6,284 bases of DNA from Flavobacteriaceae bacterium. GTDB taxonomy: Bacteria; Bacteroidota; Bacteroidia; Flavobacteriales; Flavobacteriaceae. Positions 1 through 6,028 of the stretch are shown here, piece after piece; positions within the stretch are counted from its first letter, which is position 1; each line of letters opens with the position of its first letter. The position numbers were made by a program, and so were the translations under genes. The stretch spans positions 1 through 6,284 of the forward strand of contig CANHNG010000109.1 of NCBI GenBank assembly GCA_947461915.1. Direction: 5' to 3'. The notes below the pieces were generated by a model, which saw only the letters and a list, made by a program, of their open reading frames with translations, was not told the origin of the DNA and did no database searches.

Positions 1-400
1 GATTTAAAAACTGAAATTTATTATTTTTTTTTTCTTCAATAAATATAGATCCGTGACATTCAAAAACAATAGGGATTTTGGTTTTTAAAATAAATGGAAT
101 CGTGTAAGCTTTTAATCCATTATCACAAACTAAAATTATATCTGGACTAATAGCTTTAATTTTATTGTTTAGTGCTTTTCGATAAGAATTAATAAACTCA
201 AAGCAATAACCCTTCAACATTATATCATGAAAAAAAATCTTCTTGCTAAAGGAATAAAATAAAGGGAAATTACCATTGTTTTGTGTGAGAATATGAACCT
301 CAAATCCTAATTTTTCGAGGAAGAAATTAGCTTTTATACTGAGGACTCTAGCAACTCCCCCTTCGTGATTTACATTTGGAACTATGTAAAGTAGTTTCAT
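1..400 (-). CDS. GT4-type glycosyltransferase, N-terminal part (runs off left edge)
   Basis: The first 133 codons of a glycosyltransferase are present; the 3' part lies outside the window. The start is the ATG at 400-398, which forms an ATGA 4-base overlap with the stop of the ketoisomerase gene, so the two are probably translationally coupled. The protein opens MKLLYIVPNVNHEGGVARVL: a first beta strand followed by a glycine-rich loop (G14-G15-V-A-R) typical of the acceptor-side Rossmann domain of GT-B enzymes in family GT4. Further strands are seen at about residues 34-39 (VHILTQ), 87-92 (DIILVC) and 110-115 (PIVFEC, followed by HGS). The donor-binding C-terminal half with the usual EX7E motif is not in view, so donor and linkage cannot be inferred. 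No signal peptide or membrane segment is seen, so it would be cytoplasmic or peripheral at the inner membrane, adding a sugar to a lipid-linked glycan. A run of ten A on the coding strand falls at codons 122-126. Confidence 0.8.
   Translation of the reverse strand, partial: MKLLYIVPNVNHEGGVARVLSIKANFFLEKLGFEVHILTQNNGNFPLFYSFSKKIFFHDIMLKGYCFEFINSYRKALNNKIKAISPDIILVCDNGLKAYTIPFILKTKIPIVFECHGSIFIEEKKNNKFQFLN
24..33. repeat. Homopolymer run of ten T (A10 on the coding strand)
   Basis: Ten consecutive T on the plus strand encode part of E-E-K-K-N in the left-edge glycosyltransferase. It is the longest homopolymer in the window. It could slip during replication or transcription, but in this AT-rich DNA it may be incidental. 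Confidence 0.9.
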
Positions 401-801
401 TTTTTTGAATCTAAAAATTCATCATAATCCCTAATATAATCTTCTTCTTTGAAAATATCGGACGCCAAAACTAGGCAAACGGCTCCCGATGAAAAATTCT
501 CCAATTCTCTCCAAATTCCGGTAGAAATATATAGTCCAACATTTGGTTTGTTCAACAAGAACGATTTTTTTTCAAACCCATCATTTACTGTAACTTCAAA
601 ACTGCCGCTTAAAGCTATTAATACTTCATTCTGATTGATATGCGAATGGCCACCTCTAAAAGCATTACTAGGAATATCAAAAAGATAATAAATTCGTTTG
701 AATTCAAATGGTAAAATGTCATTTTGTATGAACGCTAAATTTCCTCTACTATCTTCTACAACTGGAAATTTAATCATTTGTATATTATTTATAGTTGCCA
801 T
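397..801 (-). CDS. fdtA: dTDP-4-keto-6-deoxyglucose 3,4-ketoisomerase, FdtA/QdtA (WxcM-like cupin) family
   Basis: This 134-residue cupin matches the usual length of sugar 3,4-ketoisomerases, which move the keto group of dTDP-4-keto-6-deoxyglucose from C4 to C3 and give the substrate for a 3-aminotransferase. Family landmarks are visible: D17-S-R19-G near the N terminus, RIYYLFDIP at 36-44, the catalytic-region motif RGGHSH with H52 and H54, the cupin strand IALSGSFEV at 62-70, IWREL at 96-100, and the C-terminal signature LVLASDIF followed by DYIRDYDEF. The ATG at 801-799 lies 11 bases after the upstream glycosyltransferase stop, and the TGA overlaps the next gene's ATG. The partner aminotransferase is in the same window but more than 4 kb away. 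I cannot tell whether the product has galacto (FdtA, towards Fuc3N) or gluco (QdtA, towards Qui3N) configuration, so the symbol is provisional. The family call is firm. Confidence 0.88.
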   Translation of the reverse strand: MATINNIQMIKFPVVEDSRGNLAFIQNDILPFEFKRIYYLFDIPSNAFRGGHSHINQNEVLIALSGSFEVTVNDGFEKKSFLLNKPNVGLYISTGIWRELENFSSGAVCLVLASDIFKEEDYIRDYDEFLDSKK

Positions 802-812
802 ATTTCAAATTC

Positions 813-1916
813 CTAATTATAACTAATTTTCAACAAATCTAACCATTGATTACCAATAGTGTCCAACAAAAATGGTTTTATGCTTTCTCTGGCATTTTTT
901 TTACATTGTAAATATAATTCTTCATCTAACACCATCAAATTTATTGCCTCGGTAAGTTTTTCAATATTTTGATCTTCTACTAATAACCCATTAACTTTGT
1001 CCTTAATAATTGTACTAGGACCGCAAGGACAATCAAAGGAAACAACTGGAATTTCGCAAGCCAAAGCCTCGATAAGTACATTGGCAAATCCTTCGTTTTT
1101 GCTACTAAGAACCAAAAATCTAGACTTTTTTAAATATTTAAAAGGATTATTTTGATACCCTAAAAAATGCACCAAATCCTCTACTTTGTTTATTCCAGCT
1201 ATTTTTTTTAATTGATCTATATTTCCATTGCCTAAGATCACAAGGTGAATATCTCTTTGAGGTAAAATCGAATTGGCATAACTCAAAATTAATTTATCAA
1301 ACTGCTTTATAGCATTCTCATATTGACCAACTGCAATAATAAAATCAAACTCAATATCTATTTCATCATTACATTTGAAATTAACTTCGTCAAAATTTAT
1401 CGGGTTAGCAATTGTTACAACATTGTTTAAGTTATGTTTGCGCTCTATTAATTCTTTCATTTCCTCTACGATGGCAACATTTGCATAACAAGTATTGTAC
1501 ATTATTCGTGTCAACCAAGAATTATTTGGCATATAATGGTCAATCAAAAAACTATGAACTGTAAATATAGTTTTTGTATTATATATAAATCTTGCCAAAA
1601 TTAATTCTTGAATCACTTTAGTTCGAAAACGAAAATCGATGATAAAATCAAAATTATTTTCATTTAAATATGTGCGCAATGCTTTAAGACGTTTGAATTT
1701 ATTTATAAAACCATTACTATCATTTTTCAATACACCTAAATTGACAAGCTTTCCTGAATAAGGATAGGAAACTTCATCTAAAACGATAATATTATGAATT
1801 TCAATTGCGTTTTTTTCAAAAAAAACAGACAATGTTGCCATAACTTTATCGCTACCGCCACCACTCAGGCGGTACCCTATTAAAGCGATTTTGTACTTAT
1901 AATTATGATTTATCAT
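813..1916 (-). CDS. GT4-family glycosyltransferase
   Basis: This is a GT-B fold retaining glycosyltransferase of about 367 residues, cytoplasmic face, no signal peptide. Numbering from the ATG at 1916-1914, the first strand and glycine-rich loop are IALIGYRLSGGGSDKVMA (about 10-27). The donor domain starts near 193 with DFIIAVGQ and continues with VILGNGN (about 226-232) and HFLGY (about 250-254). The GT4 EX7E motif is E275 and E283 in SSKNEGFANVLIE, followed by the typical PVVSFDCPCGPS stretch. This second half resembles GalNAc or other hexosamine transferases of the PglH/PglJ type, but the donor is not proven. The frame stays open upstream to a TTG at 2018 and an ATG at 1955. I chose 1916 because the core fold begins right there, the extension has no family likeness and would run antisense through the divergent gene, and a possible promoter element lies just upstream. 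It leads a tightly spaced set with the ketoisomerase. Confidence 0.87.
   Translation of the reverse strand: MINHNYKYKIALIGYRLSGGGSDKVMATLSVFFEKNAIEIHNIIVLDEVSYPYSGKLVNLGVLKNDSNGFINKFKRLKALRTYLNENNFDFIIDFRFRTKVIQELILARFIYNTKTIFTVHSFLIDHYMPNNSWLTRIMYNTCYANVAIVEEMKELIERKHNLNNVVTIANPINFDEVNFKCNDEIDIEFDFIIAVGQYENAIKQFDKLILSYANSILPQRDIHLVILGNGNIDQLKKIAGINKVEDLVHFLGYQNNPFKYLKKSRFLVLSSKNEGFANVLIEALACEIPVVSFDCPCGPSTIIKDKVNGLLVEDQNIEKLTEAINLMVLDEELYLQCKKNARESIKPFLLDTIGNQWLDLLKISYN
834..841 (-). promoter_or_regulatory. Possible internal promoter -7 element ahead of the ketoisomerase gene
   Basis: On the minus strand TAGATTTG (841-834) matches the Bacteroidota TAnnTTTG element exactly. A TTG (866-864) lies 22 bases further upstream, inside the spacing reported for flavobacterial promoters. 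It sits in the 3' end of the glycosyltransferase gene, about 33 bases before the ketoisomerase ATG. Such matches occur by chance in AT-rich DNA, so this is tentative. Confidence 0.3.
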
Positions 1917-1938
1917 TGCTAATTCTCTATTTTCGTAA

Positions 1939-1946
1939 CAAATATA
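1939..1946 (-). promoter_or_regulatory. Possible promoter -7 element for the left-hand minus-strand genes
   Basis: TATATTTG on the minus strand (1946-1939) matches TAnnTTTG exactly and lies 22 bases before the chosen ATG (1916) of the GT4 glycosyltransferase. No TTG is found at the expected upstream distance. The gene behind it is on the opposite strand, so the left-hand block needs its own promoter near here unless it is read through from the flippase. If real, transcription would start downstream of the ATG at 1955 and support the 1916 start. Confidence 0.3.
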
Positions 1947-1953
1947 ATCATTC

Positions 1954-3090
1954 ATGCGGATTTTACTTATTGGAGAATACAGCCGTTTACATAATTCATT
2001 GAAGGAAGGCTTGCTCAAACTAGGTCATGAAGTAATTATTGTTGCTAATAGTGACGGTTTTAAGTTATTCCCCGTAGATTACTCAATTGATTTCAAGATA
2101 TGCAAAACAAAATTTTTCAACATTCTACGACAAATAATTGTTCGAATTTTTAATTATGATATCGCCAAATTAGAACAAGGTTTTCGTTTCTATTTATTAC
2201 TAAAAAAAATGAAGGATTTTGATGTGGTTCAATTCATTCATGAGACTCCAATAAAAACCAATAAAAGTTTCGAGATTTTTTTACTTAAAAAAATATTCAA
2301 AGCCAATAAAAAAGTTTACGTTCTTTCCTGTGGCGCAGATTATTTGAATATGAAATATGACACCACTCATAAAGATAAAAAATCACCGCTACACCCTTTT
2401 TTCGAGAATCGAAAATTAATCAACGAATACGGCTCACTATTGGACTTACTTAAAAAAAATCATGAAAAAGCACACCATTTTGTGATCGAAAACTGTAGTG
2501 GAATCATAGCAAGCGATATCGATTATATTGAGGCTACCAAAAATCATTCAAAGTTTTTAGGCTTGATTCCGAATCCGATAAATGTGGATAAATTGATTTT
2601 TAAAGCTTTGAATGTTGAGGATAAAATTATTATTTTTTTAGGCATAAACGAATGGTCCTATAACCAAAAAGGCAGTATTTATTTTGAAAAAGCTTTAGAA
2701 ATTATTCGTGGAAAGTATCTTGAAAAAGTTGATATAATAATTGCTAGAACAATTCCATACTATAAATATATACAATTATACCATAAAGCACACATACTTT
2801 TAGACCAAACTTTTGCTTATGACCAAGGGTATAATGCGCTGGAAGCTATGGCAAAAGGCAAAGTGGTTTTTACAGGAGCTGAAAAAGAATTTATGACACA
2901 CTATAATATCACAAAAAGAGTCTGTGTTAATGCTATTGCTGATGTTGATTATTTGGTCAATGAACTCTCTTTTTTAATCGAAAATCCAAATGAAATAATT
3001 GCCATTGGCAAACGGGCAAGAGCCTTTATCGAAAAGGAACATCATTATATCAAAATTGCAGAAAAGTATTTACAGGTTTGGAATAATTAG
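1954..3090 (+). CDS. Divergent GT-B-like glycosyltransferase, inverted in the cluster
   Basis: This 378-residue protein is the only plus-strand gene. Its opening MRILLIGEYSRLHNSLKEGL, followed by LGHEVIIV, is the standard first Rossmann unit of a GT-B glycosyltransferase. Later landmarks are VVQFIH (91-96), VYVLSCGADY (121-130), LIPNPIN at 204-210 (domain junction), and IIIFLG (225-230) opening the donor domain. The segment ILLDQTFAYDQGYNALEAMAKGK (281-303) corresponds to the GT4 EX7E region, but only the second glutamate (E297) is present; the position of the first is Y289, next to D290. Activity is therefore inferred from fold and context. No signal peptide or membrane helix is seen. The ATG at 1954 has no Shine-Dalgarno but gives a complete N terminus. 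The 3' end overlaps the convergent flippase gene by 4 bases. In context it would add one sugar of the repeat unit; donor and linkage are unknown. Confidence 0.8.
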   Translation: MRILLIGEYSRLHNSLKEGLLKLGHEVIIVANSDGFKLFPVDYSIDFKICKTKFFNILRQIIVRIFNYDIAKLEQGFRFYLLLKKMKDFDVVQFIHETPIKTNKSFEIFLLKKIFKANKKVYVLSCGADYLNMKYDTTHKDKKSPLHPFFENRKLINEYGSLLDLLKKNHEKAHHFVIENCSGIIASDIDYIEATKNHSKFLGLIPNPINVDKLIFKALNVEDKIIIFLGINEWSYNQKGSIYFEKALEIIRGKYLEKVDIIIARTIPYYKYIQLYHKAHILLDQTFAYDQGYNALEAMAKGKVVFTGAEKEFMTHYNITKRVCVNAIADVDYLVNELSFLIENPNEIIAIGKRARAFIEKEHHYIKIAEKYLQVWNN

Positions 3091-4358
3091 TATTTTACTA
3101 GAAATAATTTCCTAAATATATAAAAAATTAAAACTAACAAAAATAAATTGGCAAAGAAATAAGCTTGCAAAGCGCCTTCGAAAGAGGAGATTCGTACCAA
3201 ATAATAAGACAAAAACAGATACAATAGATTGAATGTTATTTCGATAATTAGATATTTTTTAATCATTGCCTTGGCAACAATTTGGTAACCAAAAGCCAAA
3301 GTCATTATCCGCAACAAATCGCCTAAAAGCTGCCAAACCAACACTTCTTTTATCCTTGAAAATGCAGGCGTAAAAGCTAAATCTATCATAAATCCTTTGA
3401 ATAAAAACACCACAATCAGCATAATTACAAACAGCGGAACAAAAACCTTAAAATAGGATTTTAGTTCGTCCTTAAATTCATTATCCGTTTTTAGTGATGC
3501 CAACTTGGGCATATAATATAAGGACAATCCTGAACTAAAAATCATCATGTAAAAACTAGACAATCTATTTACAGCATCCCAAATTCCAGCTTCCTCAATA
3601 GAATTTTGATTCACAATGTGGTTTCTAATCAACATTAATGTCATTGGAACAATTACAGCACTAAGCAAAGCCATAGATGAAAATTTCAAGATGGCATCAA
3701 AATACTTTTTACTTATAATCCTTTTTAGATCGAATTGAAAATAAGCCTTGTCTCTTCTGACAAATAAAAAAGTCACTATTACCATAATCAATTCGATAAA
3801 AGCAACCGATAAAAGCCCTCCAAAAATATTTTGCTTCCAAATTAAAAATGCCGTGAGTCCAAAAACAAGAATATTAGAAATGATTTGGATAAAAACAATT
3901 TTTTTGAATTCTTCCAAACCATTGTAAATGGCCATCCAAAAAGCATTTATAATGACCAATGGCAACAACAAACCAAAAAATTGAATTGGAATAACACATT
4001 TATTATTGAAAAACAAAAAGTCAGCAATGAATCCCGCAAAAATCAAAACTACGCTGCCTAAAACAACTGAAATCAATAGAAAAACCCAAAAAAAAGTAGA
4101 ATAAATGATGGAAAGTTCCTTCTTGTCATTTTTGTTTTCGACTACTAATTTTACAACTAGGTTGCTGATTCCTATAGTAGACATCGATTTGAACATCGAA
4201 GTAAAGTTTTTGAAACTCCCCAGCAAAGCCATTCCCGAAGTTCCCATAAAAACCGAAACAATCTTGGTTGAAGCGATTCCCAAAAAAAAACTTACTATAA
4301 CCGAAATAGAATTCAGTGATAATATTTTTAGTAATTTATTTTGTTTTAAGATTTTCAA
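3087..4358 (-). CDS. wzx: Wzx-type O-antigen / lipid-linked oligosaccharide flippase (WzxE-like)
   Basis: This 423-residue, very hydrophobic protein has about 12 predicted membrane helices (roughly 13-31, 36-60, 87-113, 125-147, 153-173, 177-200, 224-246, 264-284, 304-323, 338-360, 368-388, 394-418), the normal layout of Wzx flippases of the MOP superfamily. The stretches TKIVSVFMGTSGMALLGSF (31-49), GIWDAVNRLSSFY (258-270) and YYMPKLAS (281-288) resemble the WzxE branch, which flips glycans containing 4-amino-fucose. It would move the undecaprenyl-linked repeat unit across the inner membrane. The start appears to be TTG (4358-4356), two bases after the stop of the acyltransferase gene. An in-frame TAG lies five codons upstream, and the next in-frame ATG is codon 38, which would remove the first helix. 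The stop (TAA, 3089-3087) overlaps the convergent glycosyltransferase stop, leaving no room for a terminator. No Wzy polymerase or ABC exporter is visible in the window. Confidence 0.88.
   Translation of the reverse strand: MKILKQNKLLKILSLNSISVIVSFFLGIASTKIVSVFMGTSGMALLGSFKNFTSMFKSMSTIGISNLVVKLVVENKNDKKELSIIYSTFFWVFLLISVVLGSVVLIFAGFIADFLFFNNKCVIPIQFFGLLLPLVIINAFWMAIYNGLEEFKKIVFIQIISNILVFGLTAFLIWKQNIFGGLLSVAFIELIMVIVTFLFVRRDKAYFQFDLKRIISKKYFDAILKFSSMALLSAVIVPMTLMLIRNHIVNQNSIEEAGIWDAVNRLSSFYMMIFSSGLSLYYMPKLASLKTDNEFKDELKSYFKVFVPLFVIMLIVVFLFKGFMIDLAFTPAFSRIKEVLVWQLLGDLLRIMTLAFGYQIVAKAMIKKYLIIEITFNLLYLFLSYYLVRISSFEGALQAYFFANLFLLVLIFYIFRKLFLVKY
4282..4290. repeat. Homopolymer run of nine A (T9 on the coding strand)
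   Basis: Nine consecutive A on the plus strand encode S-F-F-L in the first membrane helix of the flippase (residues 23-26). A one-base slip would truncate the protein near its N terminus. Confidence 0.9.
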
Positions 4359-4363
4359 TTCTA
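4356..4363 (-). other. TTG start junction of the flippase gene, coupled to the upstream stop
   Basis: On the minus strand the order is TAG (acyltransferase stop, 4363-4361), two bases, then TTG (4358-4356). No ATG or GTG is available in the flippase frame between the upstream in-frame stop (4373-4371) and codon 38, so the TTG is the most likely initiator. No Shine-Dalgarno is visible. Initiation probably depends on ribosomes terminating at the adjacent TAG. Confidence 0.6.
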
Positions 4364-4930
4364 TAAATTTCTAATAAATTTGGCAGGATTTCCAGCAGCT
4401 ACTACATTTTCTGGAATATTTTTAGTCACAACGGAACCATTGCCAATTATCGAGTTTTTCCCAATGGTGACTCCTTTTAAAATAGTAACATTAGAGCCTA
4501 AAAACACATTTTGATGAATATGAATCCGAGCCGTTTTAGGGCTTCCAATATTCCGTTTTTCAATTGCCAAATCGTGTCCGTCATTATCAATAAAAGAACA
4601 ATTTACCCCAATTAAAACATCATTTTCTATAACAACTTTAGAAGAACACTCTATCGAAAAAGCATTGTTAATAGCTACATTGTCGCCAATAATAATTTCA
4701 CTACATTCTTCTCTAGCCTCTAAATAGGTGTAATGTGAATAAAAATTAGGGGATGCAATAACTCCTATTTGGACATTTTTACCAAAAGAAATTATTCCTT
4801 TTCCCTTTAATAACAAAGGATTATACTTTATTGGCTTACCTATAACTCTTTCACAATCTGACATCATTTCATACTTTTTGATTCGCAAAGCAACAAAGCA
4901 AAATTGTTTTATTTTATTAATTATTTCCAT
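4361..4930 (-). CDS. Left-handed beta-helix (hexapeptide repeat) acyltransferase
   Basis: This 189-residue protein shows hexapeptide-repeat coils such as IIIGDNVAI (79-87), VVIENDVLIGVNCSFI (99-114), IHIHQNVFLGSNVTIL (136-151) and VTIGKNSIIGNGSVV (154-168). It closes with the NPAKFIRNL tail common in the maltose/galactoside O-acetyltransferase (LacA/NodL/CysE-like) group. H119 in DNDGHD is the likely catalytic base. These enzymes work as trimers with acetyl-CoA or another acyl-CoA. Placed directly after the aminotransferase, it could N-acylate the 3-amino-sugar nucleotide. Its DxxGH-type loop, however, looks more like O-acetyltransferases of this fold than the WxcM-N/FdtC/QdtC branch, so O-acetylation of the glycan is equally possible. 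The ATG at 4930 immediately follows the aminotransferase TAA (TAAATG, no gap). The first 35 residues are helical, with no signal peptide. Confidence 0.85.
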   Translation of the reverse strand: MEIINKIKQFCFVALRIKKYEMMSDCERVIGKPIKYNPLLLKGKGIISFGKNVQIGVIASPNFYSHYTYLEAREECSEIIIGDNVAINNAFSIECSSKVVIENDVLIGVNCSFIDNDGHDLAIEKRNIGSPKTARIHIHQNVFLGSNVTILKGVTIGKNSIIGNGSVVTKNIPENVVAAGNPAKFIRNL

Positions 4931-6028
4931 TTAATAGTTATTTAAAATTGAAATAATAAAATCCACCTCTTCCCCTATCAATAATGGACTCATTGGCAAA
5001 CTCAAAATTTCATCATGAATTTTTTCGGTAACTGAGAAGGTTAAATCATTCCAATTTGAAAAAGCTTTTTGATTGTGAGGCGGAATAGGATAATGAATCA
5101 TAGTTTGTATCCCGTTCTTCAATAAATACTGTTGCAATTCCTCTCTATTTTCAGTTCTAATGACAAATAAATGAAAAACATGATTATCTGATAAATCCCA
5201 AAAAGGCAAAATTATTTTGTCATTTTTGATACCTACTAAATATCGCTTCGCAATGGCTTTCCTTGCATTATTTACCGCATCTAAATGAGGTAATTTCACA
5301 TTCAAAAAAGCAGCTTGTAATTCATCCAATCTTGAATTTATTCCAATATAATCTGTGTGATACTTTTTTTCGGAGCCGTAATTACGCAACGATTGAATGA
5401 TTTGTGCCAATTCAGAATCATTTGTGGTAACTGCCCCTCCATCGCCTAAAGCCCCCAAGTTTTTTCCAGGATAAAAGCTAAAAGCGGCTGCATCAGAAAC
5501 ATTTCCTGATTTTCCGAAATCCGAAATTGCTCCGTGGGCTTGGGCTGCATCTTCTACAACAATTAAATTATTTTGAATAGCAATTAGATTGATCTTTTCC
5601 ATTTCGGCTAATTGACCATATAGATGAACGACAAGAATTACTTTGGTTTTGGATGTGATTTTTTCTGAAATTAAATCGGGATTGATATTGTAGGTTTCCA
5701 ACTTTGGCTCGACCAAGACCGGAATCAAATCAGCTTCTAAAATTGCGAGAATAGTGGCGATGTATGTATTGGCAGGAACAATTATTTCATCTCCTTTATG
5801 CAGCTTTCCCAGTTGAATATACCCTTTAAAAATCAAAACCAAGGCATCAAAACCATTACCAACACCAATACAATATTTTGCTCCGCAATAGTCGGCAAAG
5901 TTAACTTCGAAAGCCACGAATTCTTTTCCTAAAATATACCAGCCGTTTGCTAAAACCGATTTCAATTTTTCTTGAAAAGCTGTTTGATAAGGCTGATTTA
6001 TTTTTTGCAAATCGAGAAATTTAATCAT
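4931..6028 (-). CDS. fdtB: DegT/DnrJ/EryC1/StrS sugar aminotransferase, FdtB/QdtB-like
   Basis: This is a PLP-dependent aminotransferase of 365 residues, full length for the family. It probably converts the dTDP-3-keto-6-deoxyhexose made by the ketoisomerase into dTDP-3-amino-3,6-dideoxyhexose, with glutamate as usual donor. Visible motifs are FLDLQKIN at the N terminus, NGWYILGKE (28-36), GVGNGFDAL (56-64, cofactor-phosphate region), [12 protein letters not shown] (85-96), [11 protein letters not shown] (157-167, with D160 facing the pyridine nitrogen), [16 protein letters not shown] (183-198, with K189 as Schiff-base lysine) and [10 protein letters not shown] (231-240). NGFDAL and [11 protein letters not shown] are features I associate with the 3-aminotransferases FdtB and QdtB rather than 4-aminotransferases such as PglE or ArnB. 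The ATG at 6028 overlaps the stop of the preceding acyltransferase by an ATGA, and the TAA abuts the next gene. Fuc3N versus Qui3N cannot be settled, so the symbol is provisional. Confidence 0.9.
   Translation of the reverse strand: MIKFLDLQKINQPYQTAFQEKLKSVLANGWYILGKEFVAFEVNFADYCGAKYCIGVGNGFDALVLIFKGYIQLGKLHKGDEIIVPANTYIATILAILEADLIPVLVEPKLETYNINPDLISEKITSKTKVILVVHLYGQLAEMEKINLIAIQNNLIVVEDAAQAHGAISDFGKSGNVSDAAAFSFYPGKNLGALGDGGAVTTNDSELAQIIQSLRNYGSEKKYHTDYIGINSRLDELQAAFLNVKLPHLDAVNNARKAIAKRYLVGIKNDKIILPFWDLSDNHVFHLFVIRTENREELQQYLLKNGIQTMIHYPIPPHNQKAFSNWNDLTFSVTEKIHDEILSLPMSPLLIGEEVDFIISILNNY

Noticed and set aside
449..634. Plus-strand open frame of 61 codons.
   Set aside because: It is antisense to the clearly recognisable ketoisomerase gene, has no family likeness and is explained as a shadow frame.
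1928..1935. Plus-strand TATTTTCG as a promoter element for the inverted glycosyltransferase.
   Set aside because: It matches TAnnTTTG at one base short of full, and no TTG lies at a suitable distance upstream.
1917..2018. N-terminal extension of the GT4 gene (813-1916) to the TTG at 2018 or the ATG at 1955.
   Set aside because: The extra residues show no glycosyltransferase character, the TTG version overlaps the start of the divergent gene by 65 bases, and the ATG at 1955 exists only because the divergent start ATG sits in a CATG palindrome.
3091..3170. Possible terminator after the inverted glycosyltransferase.
   Set aside because: Only weak AT-rich complementarity and a 4-base GCAA/TTGC stem are seen, with no GC-rich hairpin followed by a T run; the stretch codes for the flippase C terminus.
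4105..4374. Plus-strand open frame of 89 codons.
   Set aside because: It is antisense to the N-terminal part of the flippase; its hydrophobic and charged pattern mirrors that gene and nothing supports translation.
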